64,000 nucleotides of DNA from DATARH01 sp035550515 (GTDB lineage: Bacteria; Pseudomonadota; Alphaproteobacteria; ATCC43930; CGMCC-115725). Made by a program: the position numbers and the translations under genes. Position 1 is the first letter of the stretch. Every line of letters begins with the position of its first letter. The stretch lies in assembly GCA_035550515.1 (NCBI GenBank), contig DASZOZ010000055.1, positions 1 to 64,000 on the forward strand, read 5' to 3'. Under the pieces are notes generated by a model, which saw only the letters and a list, made by a program, of their open reading frames with translations, was not told the DNA's origin and ran no database searches. This document shows, one piece after another, positions 11,743-20,386 of the stretch.

Positions 11743-12513
11743 TCAGCGCGGCGGGCTTTCGGCGGCCGCGCCGACATCGGTCCAGGGGAGCGGCGCCGGC
11801 TGCCACTGGGCATAGCGAAAACGCGGTTTTCGCTCGGCGGTATCGGGCGCCGGCAGCGCAATCAGCGCGCTCGACACCGTGCCGTAACCATGCGGCATGC
11901 GAAACCGCAGCGCATTTTCCGGCGGCTCGCCCGCCGGCGATTCGGTGTCGGCGAGCAGGCCTTGCCAGTCGGCCCAGTCGTCGGCGTCGGGATCGGGCGG
12001 GGCCGCGGCGCGAAACCGCGGCGCGGCGAGCGTCACGCGGCGGTTGTTGGGGCGGTTGAGCTCGCCCGAATCGATCAGCGACAGCCCCTCGGGGATCGGC
12101 CAGGCGTCGATGTTGCGGCCATCGGCGTGGCGCAGCCAGAACGCGTCGCGGTTGTCGGCGACGATCAGGTTGAAGGTGCGGTAGGAACCGGGGTCGAGAT
12201 GCGCCAGCGCCTCGGCGGCGGCGACCGCGTCGGGATGGTCGAGCGCCTCCAGCACCAGCTCGCCGCGCGAGCGCTGCCCCGGCGCCGGGCCGAGCGAGCC
12301 GTGGCGGTTGAGCACCGCCGCCGCGACGCCCCAATCGTTGAGGCCGAGCCACGAGCCGCCGGCCAGCTCGTCGAGCCCGGCGACGACGTCGGGCCGGTCG
12401 GGCCAATGCCGCGCCGGCGGCCGCGCCGGGCGGGTGAGCATCTCGTCGCGGTTGGCGCCGATGATCACCGGCCAGGGATGCTCCGGCCGGCGCAGAATGA
12501 CTAAGGTGCACAC
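11743..12513 (-). CDS. NRDE (TANGO2-like) family protein
   Basis: 256 residues from a GTG start. The N-terminal Cys (MCTLV) and the NRDE motif (IIGANRDEMLTRPA) identify the NRDE/TANGO2 superfamily, in which a processed N-terminal Cys suggests an Ntn-hydrolase fold. GGSWLGLNDWGVAAAVLNR and SYRTFNLIVADNRDAFWL match the family. Biochemical role in bacteria is not established; TANGO2 proteins are linked to haem handling and lipid metabolism. It lies just upstream of purC in the same direction, divergent from the DUF1476 gene, whose promoter overlaps its 5' end. Confidence 0.85.
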   Translation of the reverse strand: MCTLVILRRPEHPWPVIIGANRDEMLTRPARPPARHWPDRPDVVAGLDELAGGSWLGLNDWGVAAAVLNRHGSLGPAPGQRSRGELVLEALDHPDAVAAAEALAHLDPGSYRTFNLIVADNRDAFWLRHADGRNIDAWPIPEGLSLIDSGELNRPNNRRVTLAAPRFRAAAPPDPDADDWADWQGLLADTESPAGEPPENALRFRMPHGYGTVSSALIALPAPDTAERKPRFRYAQWQPAPLPWTDVGAAAESPPR

Positions 12514-12535
12514 GGCGCCGGCGCTTCGATATAAT
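12507..12535 (+). promoter_or_regulatory. Probable sigma70 promoter of the DUF1476 gene
   Basis: -35 TGCACA at 12507-12512, 17-base spacer, perfect -10 TATAAT at 12530-12535, about 30 bases before the ATG at 12565. The -35 overlaps the GTG start of the divergent NRDE gene. Confidence 0.65.
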
Positions 12536-12564
12536 GGACGCCACGCACTTCAGATGGGACGATC

Positions 12565-12885
12565 ATGCCGACCTTTGAGGATCGCGAGCGAGAATTCGAG
12601 AACTGGTTCAAGCACGAGCAGGAGCTGCGCTTCAAGGCGATCGCCCGCCGCAACTACATGCTCGGCGTGTGGGCGGCGCAGCGCATGGGGCTCAGCGGCG
12701 CCGCCGTCGACGACTATGCGAAGGCGGTGGTCAACGCGGAGTTCGAAAAGGGCGGCGACAAGCACGTCGTCGAAAAGATCGTCGCCGACCTCGCCGCCAA
12801 GGGACACACCGTCACCACCGCGCAAGTGCAGTTCGAGCTCGACCATTTCGCCGCAACGGCCCGCCAGCAGGTGATGAAGGAATAG
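12565..12885 (+). CDS. DUF1476 protein, F1-ATPase zeta-subunit type
   Basis: 106 residues, all-helical and charged: TFEDREREFENWFKHEQEL, RRNYMLGVWAAQRMGL and the conserved tail region VQFELDHFAATARQQV. Known: this family includes the Paracoccus zeta subunit that inhibits the F1FO-ATPase, an alphaproteobacterial speciality. It usually sits between purB and purC; here it is still between them but on the opposite strand and with its own promoter. Confidence 0.9.
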   Translation: MPTFEDREREFENWFKHEQELRFKAIARRNYMLGVWAAQRMGLSGAAVDDYAKAVVNAEFEKGGDKHVVEKIVADLAAKGHTVTTAQVQFELDHFAATARQQVMKE

Positions 12886-12897
12886 CGGCCGCCATCC

Positions 12898-12920
12898 CCT
12901 CTCCCGCATTGCGGGAGAGG
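12898..12920. repeat. Palindrome between convergent genes (possible bidirectional terminator)
   Basis: Perfect 10-bp stem CCTCTCCCGC / GCGGGAGAGG with a 3-base loop, 12 bases after the DUF1476 stop and about 30 bases beyond the stop of the convergent dioxygenase gene. No T-run follows, so termination is only inferred from position. The GGGAG-rich style links it to the copies at 31.3 and 50.2 kb. Confidence 0.5.
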
Positions 12921-12949
12921 GCGGATCGCGCCGTCAGGCGTGGAGGGGT

Positions 12950-13822
12950 CTAATACGGCCGGTCGCCGGCCACCGTGACGCGGTTGCCGGAGCGGGTGTG
13001 CGGCCAGTAGTCCCACATCGCGTGGTGCTGGACGCAGCGGTTGTCCCAGAAGGCGATCGAATTCTCCTGCCAGCGGAAGCGGCACTGGAACAGCGGGCTC
13101 GCCATGTGCTCGTACAGATAGCGCAGGATGCCGTCGCTTTCATCGCGCGGGATGCCGTTGATGTAGCGGGTGAAGCCCTTGTTGACGTAGAGGCACTTGC
13201 GCCCGGTCACCGGGTGCGTGCGCACCACCGGGTGGTCGGCGTGCGGGTAGCTCTCCTTGTCCTGGACCCCGTAATTGGCGTACTGGCCGCGGTAATGCTC
13301 GCCGTTATGCCGTGCGGTGAGGCCGTCGAGATAGGTTTTCATGCGGTCCGACAGCGCTTCGTAGGCGGCGTACATATTGGCGAACAGCGTGTCGCCGCCG
13401 CGCGGCGGGCATTTCTTGATGTAGAGGATGCTGCCCATCGGCGGGGTCGGGTCGCACGACACGTCGGAGTGCCAGCCCTCGCCGTTGGCGCGGAACGAGT
13501 CCTTGTCGGCGTGGATGATCATCAGCTCGGGCAGGCCGGGCTCGGCCGGCGCCGCCGGATGGAGGTGCAGCTCGCCGAAGCGGCGGCCGAAATCGAGATG
13601 CTGTTGCGGCGTCAGGTGCTGGTCGCGAAAGAAGATCACCAGGTTTTCCGCCAGCGCGCGATGGATTTCGTCCATCTGCCGGTTGCTCGGCTGGCGCAGA
13701 TCGACATCGCCGATCTCGGCGCCGATGATCGGCGTCAGCTTGTCGACGGTGATCGCCTCGTAGGGCGACTCCTCGGGCGTGTATTTGATGCGGGGGCCGT
13801 TGTTACTGCGCAGCGAGCTCAT
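12950..13822 (-). CDS. TauD/TfdA-family 2-oxoglutarate-dependent dioxygenase
   Basis: 290-residue non-haem iron dioxygenase. The iron triad is visible as GEGWHSDVSCDPTPP (H and D) and CVQHHAMWDYWP (distal H), with the 2OG-binding Arg in the segment after it (RSGNRVTVAG). N-terminal ITVDKLTPIIGAEIGDVDLR is typical of TauD. Family substrates include taurine, sulfonates and aryloxyalkanoates; the sequence does not decide which. The chosen ATG at 13822 overlaps the 3' end of purB by 20 bases; an ATG at 13882 would overlap by 80. It separates purB from the rest of the purine cluster. Confidence 0.9.
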   Translation of the reverse strand: MSSLRSNNGPRIKYTPEESPYEAITVDKLTPIIGAEIGDVDLRQPSNRQMDEIHRALAENLVIFFRDQHLTPQQHLDFGRRFGELHLHPAAPAEPGLPELMIIHADKDSFRANGEGWHSDVSCDPTPPMGSILYIKKCPPRGGDTLFANMYAAYEALSDRMKTYLDGLTARHNGEHYRGQYANYGVQDKESYPHADHPVVRTHPVTGRKCLYVNKGFTRYINGIPRDESDGILRYLYEHMASPLFQCRFRWQENSIAFWDNRCVQHHAMWDYWPHTRSGNRVTVAGDRPY

Positions 13823-15152
13823 CGCGCTTCTCCCTAGTGGCAGCTTCTTCGCCGAAGACGCGGCGGAAGATCGTGTCGACATGCTTGAAATGATAGGCGG
13901 GATCGAACGACGCGTCGATCTGCGCCGGGGTGAAAAATTTCGTCACTTCGGGGTCGGCCTTGAGCAGGTCGGCGAATTTGCCGTCGCCGTGCCCCTGATC
14001 GTTCCAGCTCGCCATCGCATGCTTCTGGACCAGGCGATAGGCGTCCTCGCGGCTCATCCCGGCCTGGGTCAGGGCCAGCAGGAAGCGCTGCGAGTCGGGG
14101 AGGCCGCCGAGCGAAGCGAGGTTCACCGCCATGCGCTCGGGGTTGACGATCATCTTGTCGATGACCCCGGCCAGGCGGTCGAGGGCGAAATCGAGGGTGA
14201 TCGTCGTATCGGGGGCGATAAAGCGCTCGACCGAGGAATGCGAGATGTCGCGCTCGTGCCAGGTGACGATGTTTTCCAGCGCCGGGGTCACCGCCGCGCG
14301 GATGACCCGCGACAGGCCGGTCAGGTTCTCCGACAGCACCGGGTTGCGCTTGTGCGGCATCGCCGAGGAGCCCTTCTGTCCCTCGGCGAAATACTCGGAG
14401 GCTTCGCGCAGCTCGGTGCGCTGCAGATGGCGCAGCTCGGTGGCGAAGCGCTCGATCGCCGCGGCGGTCAGCGCCAGCGCCGCGAAGAACGCGGCATGGC
14501 GGTCGCGCGGGATGATCTGGGTCGAGACCGGTTCGGGCACCAGGCCGAGCTTTTCGGCGACGTATTCCTCGACGCGCGGGTCGATATTGGCGAATGTCCC
14601 GACCGCACCGGAAATCTGGCAGGTGGCGATCTCCCGGCGCGCCGCGACGAGCCGCTCGCGGTTGCGGGCGAACTCGGCGTAATGGCCGGCGAGCTTGAGC
14701 CCGAACGTCGTCGGCTCGGCGTGGACGCCGTGGCTGCGCGCGATGGCCGGCGTGCAGCGGTGCTCGAAGGCGCGTTTCTTCAGCGCGGCGAGCACGCGGT
14801 CGAGATCGGCGAGCAGGATGTCGGCCGCCTGGGTGAGCTGCACCGCGAGGCAGGTGTCGAGCACGTCGCTCGATGTCATCCCTTGATGGACAAAGCGGGA
14901 CTCGGCGCCGACATGCTCGGCGAGGTTGGTGAGGAAGGCGATGGTCTCGTGATGCACCTCGCGCTCGATCTCGCGGATGCGCTCGACCTCGAATTTCCCG
15001 CGCTCCCGCACCGCCCGGGCGACGCCCTTGGGGATAACGCCGAGCATCTCCTGCGCCTCGCAGGCGCAGGCCTCGATCTCCATCTGGATGCGGAAATAGT
15101 TTTCCGGCTCCCAGATTTTCGCCATTTGCGGCCGGCTGTAGCGCGGGATCAT
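13803..15152 (-). CDS. purB: Adenylosuccinate lyase
   Basis: 449-residue fumarase/aspartase-superfamily enzyme used twice in purine synthesis (SAICAR and adenylosuccinate cleavage). The signature GSSAMPHKRNPVLSENL with its catalytic Ser is intact, and the HQGMTSSDVLDTCLAVQL and ISGAVGTFANIDPRVEEYV segments are present. Normal length. It overlaps the upstream GNAT gene by 4 bases and the downstream dioxygenase gene by 20. Confidence 0.97.
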   Translation of the reverse strand: MIPRYSRPQMAKIWEPENYFRIQMEIEACACEAQEMLGVIPKGVARAVRERGKFEVERIREIEREVHHETIAFLTNLAEHVGAESRFVHQGMTSSDVLDTCLAVQLTQAADILLADLDRVLAALKKRAFEHRCTPAIARSHGVHAEPTTFGLKLAGHYAEFARNRERLVAARREIATCQISGAVGTFANIDPRVEEYVAEKLGLVPEPVSTQIIPRDRHAAFFAALALTAAAIERFATELRHLQRTELREASEYFAEGQKGSSAMPHKRNPVLSENLTGLSRVIRAAVTPALENIVTWHERDISHSSVERFIAPDTTITLDFALDRLAGVIDKMIVNPERMAVNLASLGGLPDSQRFLLALTQAGMSREDAYRLVQKHAMASWNDQGHGDGKFADLLKADPEVTKFFTPAQIDASFDPAYHFKHVDTIFRRVFGEEAATREKRDELAAQ

Positions 15153-15688
15153 GCGGTGACGGCCTTTTTCGACAGGGAACCGGACTCTACCACGAGCGGC
15201 AGCGCCATCAGTATGTCGTCATGGTACTGGCCGTGATACTTGGTCGCGTGACGCTCGACGCCGTACGCGACAAAGCCGAGACGGGCGTAGAGCCGCCGGG
15301 CCGGCGCGTTGTCGCTGACGACGGACAATTGCAGGATCTCGACCTGCTGCCGGGCGTGGCCGATGATCGCCTCGACCAGCGACTGGCCGATGCCGCGGCC
15401 GCGGGCTTGCCGCCGGACATACATGCCCCATAACACGCCCTTATGGCGATGCTTGGCTTTCGGCTGAATGTAGAACCCGGCGACGCCGAGCAGCTCGCCG
15501 TCGCCGAACGCGCCGAAGACGACGTCGTCGGCAAGCCGCGCGGCAAAGCGTTCGACCGGCTGGGACCGCTCGTCTTCCAGCGTGCCGGCGAAAGCGTGCG
15601 GGGTGTCCGCCAGCCCCTCCAGCCGGATGTCGCGGTAGAGCAGGGCATCGCCGGGGCCCAGCCGGCGCAGCTCGACCGGCGCGGTCAT
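15149..15688 (-). CDS. GNAT-family N-acetyltransferase
   Basis: 179 residues. The acetyl-CoA loop is in the form MYVRRQARGRGIGQSLVEAI (R/Q-x-x-G-x-G/A), with LSVVSDNAPARRLYARLGF as the C-terminal motif B of GNAT folds. Substrate unknown. It is coupled by 4-base overlaps to both the upstream pseudouridine synthase gene and purB, so all three are one transcription unit. Confidence 0.88.
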   Translation of the reverse strand: MTAPVELRRLGPGDALLYRDIRLEGLADTPHAFAGTLEDERSQPVERFAARLADDVVFGAFGDGELLGVAGFYIQPKAKHRHKGVLWGMYVRRQARGRGIGQSLVEAIIGHARQQVEILQLSVVSDNAPARRLYARLGFVAYGVERHATKYHGQYHDDILMALPLVVESGSLSKKAVTA

Positions 15689-16458
15689 GCCGGCAACGTC
15701 ACGGCGGCTTCGCGCCGCTCGCAGCCAAGGGCGGCCAGGGTCGCGCGCATATGCGGCGGCACCGGCGCGGTGACCCGGACGGCCGGGCGGGCGGGATAGA
15801 GCGGGATGCCGATCGCCCGGGCATGCAGTTGCAGCGGCTCGCCGGTGCTGTCGGACGGCATGGGTCCGCGATAGGTCGGGTCGCCGACGACCGGACAGCC
15901 GAGCACGGCGCAATGAACGCGGATCTGATGGGTGCGGCCGGTCTTGGGGCGCAGCTCCAGCCACGACCGGCCGCCGGCCGTGGCGAGCACCCGGTATTCG
16001 GTGACGGCGGTCTGCCCGGCCGGATCGACCTCCATGCGCCAGCCGACCCGCCGCGTCGTATCCTTGCGCAGCGGCGCGTCGATGACGCCATCCGGCTGCG
16101 CGGGAACCCCGGCGACGACGGCCCAGTAGACCTTCTCGATCCTGCCCTCGCGGAACAGCGCGCCGAGCCGGCGCAGCGCCTTCGGGTGGCGGCCCAGCAC
16201 CAGGCAGCCGCTGGTGTCGCGGTCGAGCCGGTGCGCCAGCGCCGGCGGCCGCGGCAGCCCGAACCGCAGCAGCGGCAGCCAGTGCTCCAGATGCGGCCCG
16301 CCGCCCGGCCCGGCATGCACCGGGATGCCGGCCGGCTTGTCGACAACGAGGATCAGCCCGTCGCGATACAGCACCCGGTCGGTCAGGCTGGCGGGCAGCG
16401 GCGCGGCGGGGATTATCGCGAAGGCGATGGCCTGCATCGGTAGCCGTCGTTGTTTCAT
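15685..16458 (-). CDS. RluA-family pseudouridine synthase
   Basis: About 257 residues. The catalytic Asp lies in ALAHRLDRDTSGCLVLGR; VLYRDGLILVVDKPAGIPVH and RPKTGRTHQIRVHCAVLGCP complete the RluA signature. No S4 domain is seen, so it is one of the shorter RluA members acting on rRNA or tRNA; the target uridine is not decidable. The ATG at 16458 is used; an ATG seven codons downstream (16437) is equally plausible. Confidence 0.9.
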   Translation of the reverse strand: MKQRRLPMQAIAFAIIPAAPLPASLTDRVLYRDGLILVVDKPAGIPVHAGPGGGPHLEHWLPLLRFGLPRPPALAHRLDRDTSGCLVLGRHPKALRRLGALFREGRIEKVYWAVVAGVPAQPDGVIDAPLRKDTTRRVGWRMEVDPAGQTAVTEYRVLATAGGRSWLELRPKTGRTHQIRVHCAVLGCPVVGDPTYRGPMPSDSTGEPLQLHARAIGIPLYPARPAVRVTAPVPPHMRATLAALGCERREAAVTLPA

Positions 16459-16611
16459 GCGCCTGCCGGTATTTGGCGGCCCGGCCGGGGCGCGGCAACC
16501 CTCGTAGCCGCTCATCGGCCCGGGGACAAGCAAAGCTTCGGCGAGCGGCTGTTCCGGAGCAGCTCGCGCGGTATCATGTTTGCCAGGTACCATTCGCCCC
16601 GGGAGGCCGGC

Positions 16612-17136
16612 ATGACCCTGTCGCCAACGATCGAAACCCACATCTTCGCCGATGACGGCACTGTGCCGAACAGCCCGCTGCCGCTCGTGCTGTATCGCGG
16701 CGCGCTCGGGACGGAGGGTGATCTCGCGGCGCGCTGCGAGGCGCTGTTCGAGGCCAATGGCTGGCCCGGCGCCTGGCGCAACGGCATCTATCCCTATCAT
16801 CACTACCACAGCAACGCGCATGAGGTGCTGGGCATTGCCCGCGGCTCGGCGCAGGTGCGGCTCGGCGGCGAGAACGGTGCGACCGTCGAGCTGCGGCAGG
16901 GCGATGTCGTGGTGATCCCGGCCGGCGTCGCGCACAAGCGCGAGAGCGCCAGCGGCGACCTCCTGGTCATCGGCTCCTACCCGAAGGGCCAGCGGCCGGA
17001 TATTTGCCAGGCGGAAGCGCGGTCGCACGACAAATCCGCGCACAATCTCGTGCGGGTGCCGCTGCCGGGCTGCGACCCGGTGACCGGCGCGGCCGGCCCG
17101 CTGCTCGATTGCTGGCGGCGCGGCGGTTCGCTATAA
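16612..17136 (+). CDS. Cupin-domain protein
   Basis: 174 residues with one cupin barrel. Motif 1 is HHYHSNAHEVLGIARGSAQV, motif 2 GDVVVIPAGVAHKRES; metal-binding His and Glu residues are present. Similar to small cupins annotated in many proteobacteria, substrate unknown. The ATG at 16612 follows a strong GGGAGG nine bases upstream. It stands alone between rluA-like (divergent) and ndk. Confidence 0.85.
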   Translation: MTLSPTIETHIFADDGTVPNSPLPLVLYRGALGTEGDLAARCEALFEANGWPGAWRNGIYPYHHYHSNAHEVLGIARGSAQVRLGGENGATVELRQGDVVVIPAGVAHKRESASGDLLVIGSYPKGQRPDICQAEARSHDKSAHNLVRVPLPGCDPVTGAAGPLLDCWRRGGSL

Positions 17137-17172
17137 CCCGCCGCCTTTATTGCACCGCAGCGAGCCCGAGCC

Positions 17173-17595
17173 ATGCCCATCGAGCGCACCTTGTCGATCA
17201 TCAAGCCCGACGCAACCAGGCGCAACCTGACCGGCGCGATCAACGACCGGTTCGAAAAAGCCGGCCTGCGGATCGTCGCGCAGAAACGCCTGCACATGTC
17301 GAAGGACATAGCCGGCCGGTTCTACGCAGTGCACAAGGAACGGCCGTTCTATCAGAGCCTTGTCGATTTCATGAGCTCGGGGCCGGTGGTCGTGCAGGTG
17401 CTGGAAGGCGAGGGGGCGATCGCCAGGAACCGCGATATCATGGGCGCCACCAACCCCGCCAACGCCGCGTCCGGCACGATCCGCAAGGATTTTGCCGAGT
17501 CGATCGAGGCCAACTCGGTGCACGGCTCGGACTCGCCGGAGACCGCGGCGCAGGAAATCGGCTTTTTCTTCTCCGGGCTCGAGATCGTCGGGTAG
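17173..17595 (+). CDS. ndk: Nucleoside diphosphate kinase
   Basis: 140-residue enzyme that balances NTP pools by phosphotransfer through a His. It opens MPIERTLSIIKPDATRR, and the phosphorylated His is in ANSVHGSDSPETAAQEI near residue 117, with NPANAASGTIRKDFAESI before it. Length and all motifs are standard. Confidence 0.98.
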   Translation: MPIERTLSIIKPDATRRNLTGAINDRFEKAGLRIVAQKRLHMSKDIAGRFYAVHKERPFYQSLVDFMSSGPVVVQVLEGEGAIARNRDIMGATNPANAASGTIRKDFAESIEANSVHGSDSPETAAQEIGFFFSGLEIVG

Positions 17596-17599
17596 GAGG

Positions 17600-17728
17600 C
17601 TACAGCAGAAAAATCGCCATCCCGATGAGGATCAGCACCACCACCGTCACCATGATCCGCATGAACCGGCAGAAGCCGAGCCAGGTTTGCTGGTGGCGTT
17701 CGGTTTCGGCGTCGACCGTGGTGATCAT
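17600..17728 (-). CDS. Pro-type aa3 cytochrome c oxidase subunit IV-like peptide
   Basis: 42-residue protein: a short polar N-terminus with HQQTWLGFCRFMR, then one transmembrane helix (IMVTVVVLILIGMAIFLL). This matches the small bacterial aa3-type oxidase subunit IV family (xxTWxGFxxFxxW then TM). The ATG at 17728 is preceded by GGGGA; an ATG four codons upstream is possible. It is convergent with ndk, with only 4 bases between stops. A generic small membrane peptide is the alternative. Confidence 0.7.
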   Translation of the reverse strand: MITTVDAETERHQQTWLGFCRFMRIMVTVVVLILIGMAIFLL

Positions 17729-17813
17729 CCTCGTCCCCATAAGCGAAAGCGCGCGAGCGCCTGTATAGCCTAACCGGCCGGTGAGGCAAGCCCCCACCCC
17801 GGCGCATCGAATG

Positions 17814-18461
17814 TCAGCCGCATTCGTCGGGGTTCAGCACGGAGATGCCCGGCGCGGCGCCGCCCGCAACGGCGACGCGGTTGCCGGCGATGCGCAGCCG
17901 GTGCCCGGCAAACAGCCGCAACGCCAGCGGATAGAGGCGGTGCTCGGCGGCGAGGATGCGGGCGGCGAGACGATCTTCGTCGTCGTCGTCGAGCACCGGC
18001 ACCGCGGCCTGCGCGATGATCGGCCCGGTATCGACCGCGGCGCGCACGAAATGCACGGTGCAGCCGGAGAATTTCACCCCGGCCGCCAGCGCCTGGCGCT
18101 GGGGGTGGAGCCCCGGAAAGGCCGGCAGCAACGACGGATGAATGTTGATCATCCGGTCGCGCCACGCCTCGACAAACCCGGTGTCGAGGATGCGCATGAA
18201 GCCGGCGAGCGCCACCAGCGCGACGCCGGCGTCGCGGAGTATCCGGTCGGCGGCGGCGGCAAAGGCGGCGCGGTCGGGATCGGCGACGACATGCGCCGGA
18301 ATGCCGCGGGCCGTCGCGCGCCGCAGACCCGGCGCCTCGGCGCGGTTGCTGATCACGGTGGCGATTTCCGCCGGGTAGGCGGGATTGGCGGCCGCGTCGA
18401 GCAACGCCTGCAAGTTCGAGCCGCGGCCGGAGATCAGCACGCCGACCCTCAGCCGCGCCAT
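17814..18461 (-). CDS. purN: Phosphoribosylglycinamide formyltransferase
   Basis: 215-residue folate-dependent GAR transformylase. Visible are VLISGRGSNLQALLDA (phosphate loop), the active-site NIHPSLLPAFPGLHPQ and FSGCTVHFV...DTGPIIAQAAVPV with the catalytic Asp. Its normal upstream partner purM is not here: the 5' flank is the divergent DUF2066 gene, so purM must be elsewhere. Confidence 0.96.
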   Translation of the reverse strand: MARLRVGVLISGRGSNLQALLDAAANPAYPAEIATVISNRAEAPGLRRATARGIPAHVVADPDRAAFAAAADRILRDAGVALVALAGFMRILDTGFVEAWRDRMINIHPSLLPAFPGLHPQRQALAAGVKFSGCTVHFVRAAVDTGPIIAQAAVPVLDDDDEDRLAARILAAEHRLYPLALRLFAGHRLRIAGNRVAVAGGAAPGISVLNPDECG

Positions 18462-18635
18462 GCCGGCTCCTTGTCGCGCGGGCTGTCCAACCGGCTGTCG
18501 ATGGCGTCCTCGTTAATTCTGCGCTATGACCGGGGCGCGGTCGGGGAGCCGCGAGGATAGAGAACAAGGGCGCGTCGCCCAAGGGGATGTTGGCAACAGG
18601 AGATGTTGGCGAAGCTTGGCCCGGGGACCCTTGGC

Positions 18636-19802
18636 ATGACTTCGACGACGATGCGCGGCAGGGCGCTGCTCGCCGCCCTGTTGCTGCTGTTCGCGGCGCC
18701 GCTGCCGCAGGCGGCGGCGCAGGACGACGCCTACACCGCCACCGTCACGGTCGACGCGACATCCGACAGCGTCGCCAAGGCGCGCGACATCGCGCGCATC
18801 GACGGGGCGCGCCGCGCCCTCAACACGATCGTCGAGAAACTCGCCGGCGGCGCCGGGAAGGGGAAGCCGCTGAAGCTCAGCGACAACCAGGTGACCGATC
18901 TGGTCGCGAGCTTCGAGGTAGCCAACGAGAAAATGTCGGCGGTGCGCTATACCGCGGATTACACCTACCATTTCAAGCCGAACGAGGTCGCCAGGGCGAT
19001 GCAGAGCGCCGGCATCGCCGTGGCCGACACGAGCGGTGCGGGCGCGAACCAGAACCAGGGTCAGAATCAGAATCAAAACCAAAGCACCGCTCCTCCCGCG
19101 GCGGCGAAGCTGGCGGTGGTGCTGCCGATCTACCAGAGCGGCGACAGCGCGCTGCTGTGGGACGACCCGAACCCGTGGCGCGAGGCGTGGTCGCACCGGC
19201 CCGCGGGCAGCGGCGGTACGCTGACGGTGCCGCTTGGTGATGTCAGCGATCTCGCGGCGATCGACGCCGACAAGGCGCGCAGCGGCGACTCCGCGGCGCT
19301 GACGGCGATCGCTCAAAAGGAGGGCGCCGACGACGTGCTGGTGATGATCGCCGCGCCGCGGACCGGCGACAAGCCCGGGCTCGACGTGACGGTGCGGCGC
19401 TACCGTGCCGGCCAGTTCGTCGATGCGCATGTCGACTCGATCGACGCGAAGGCGAACGAAGCCGATATCGATCTGTGCCGCCGCGCCGCCGACGTGATCG
19501 CCGCCGATCTCGACAACGGCTGGAAAAATGCCAAGGGCGGGGCGGGCGACCAGCAGGGCAGCGTGACGGTGGTTGCCGCGATCACCGGGCTCGACGATTG
19601 GATCAAGCTGCGCGACCGCCTCGCGACGATCCCGTCGGTCCGCAAGATCGATGTGAAGGCCCTGTCGCGCCAGGAAGCGACGATCGAAATCCAGTATATC
19701 GGCGGCCTCGACCAGTTGAAGGCCAATCTCGGCGCGGCAAAGCTCGACCTGCAAGGCGGCGACCCGATCTGGCGGCTGGCGCACGGCGGCGACAAGCCTT
19801 AG
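18636..19802 (+). CDS. DUF2066 exported protein
   Basis: 388 residues with a signal peptide (residues 1-29, TMRGRALLAALLLLFAAPLP, cut near QAAA-QDD). The body matches the DUF2066 family: TVDATSDSVAKARDIARIDG, MSAVRYTADYTYHF, and AVVLPIYQSGDSALLWDDPN. A Gln/Asn-rich linker (about residues 135-150) lies before the second half. Function unknown; it is conserved upstream of the CDP-alcohol transferase-PerM-HdaA genes in alphaproteobacteria. The ATG at 18636 is chosen because it puts the signal peptide at the N-terminus; an ATG 11 codons upstream exists. Confidence 0.85.
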   Translation: MTSTTMRGRALLAALLLLFAAPLPQAAAQDDAYTATVTVDATSDSVAKARDIARIDGARRALNTIVEKLAGGAGKGKPLKLSDNQVTDLVASFEVANEKMSAVRYTADYTYHFKPNEVARAMQSAGIAVADTSGAGANQNQGQNQNQNQSTAPPAAAKLAVVLPIYQSGDSALLWDDPNPWREAWSHRPAGSGGTLTVPLGDVSDLAAIDADKARSGDSAALTAIAQKEGADDVLVMIAAPRTGDKPGLDVTVRRYRAGQFVDAHVDSIDAKANEADIDLCRRAADVIAADLDNGWKNAKGGAGDQQGSVTVVAAITGLDDWIKLRDRLATIPSVRKIDVKALSRQEATIEIQYIGGLDQLKANLGAAKLDLQGGDPIWRLAHGGDKP

Positions 19803-19819
19803 CCCGCGCGTGATCGTCC

Positions 19820-20386
19820 ATGACGCGGCTGGCCATGAACATTCCCAATCTGATCACGCTGACGCGCCTGATGTCGGTGCCGCTGATGATCTGGCTGATC
19901 GTCGGCCAGGAATTCGGCGTCGCGTTTTGCGTCTTTGTCCTGGCCGGCCTGAGCGACGCGCTCGACGGGTTTATCGCCAAGCGGTTCGACTGCCGCACCC
20001 GGCTTGGCGCGCTGCTCGACCCGGCGGCCGACAAGGCCTTGCTGTCGAGCGTCTTTGTCGCCCTGGGCCTGTCCGAGCAGCAATTGTTGCCGAATTGGCT
20101 CGTTATCCTCGTGGTGTTTCGCGACGTGACCATCATCGGCGGTTTCATGCTGCTGCAATTCCTTGCGGCGCCGCGCAATTTCGACCCGCTCTACATCTCC
20201 AAGCTCAACACGCTGGTGCAGATCGCCCTGGTCGGCTATGTGCTGGGGCGACTGGGCCTCGGTTTCAGCGACGGGGTGTTGACCGAGATACTGGTGGGCT
20301 TGACCGCGGTGACCACGGTGCTGTCCGGGCTCTCCTATCTGGTGCGCTGGGCCCGCCTCCTGGCGGGCGCGGAGCAGGCGTCGTGA
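19820..20386 (+). CDS. CDP-alcohol phosphatidyltransferase (PgsA-like)
   Basis: 188-residue integral membrane enzyme. The CDP-OH-P transferase motif D-x2-D-G-x2-A-x9-G-x3-D-x3-D reads as SDALDGFIAK then LGALLDPAADK; the first basic position of the usual AR is Lys, followed by Arg. NIPNLITLTRLMSVPLMIWL is a typical start. Likely makes phosphatidylglycerol phosphate or a related lipid, but a paralogue with another alcohol is possible. The stop overlaps the GTG of the next gene (GTGA). Confidence 0.9.
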   Translation: MTRLAMNIPNLITLTRLMSVPLMIWLIVGQEFGVAFCVFVLAGLSDALDGFIAKRFDCRTRLGALLDPAADKALLSSVFVALGLSEQQLLPNWLVILVVFRDVTIIGGFMLLQFLAAPRNFDPLYISKLNTLVQIALVGYVLGRLGLGFSDGVLTEILVGLTAVTTVLSGLSYLVRWARLLAGAEQAS

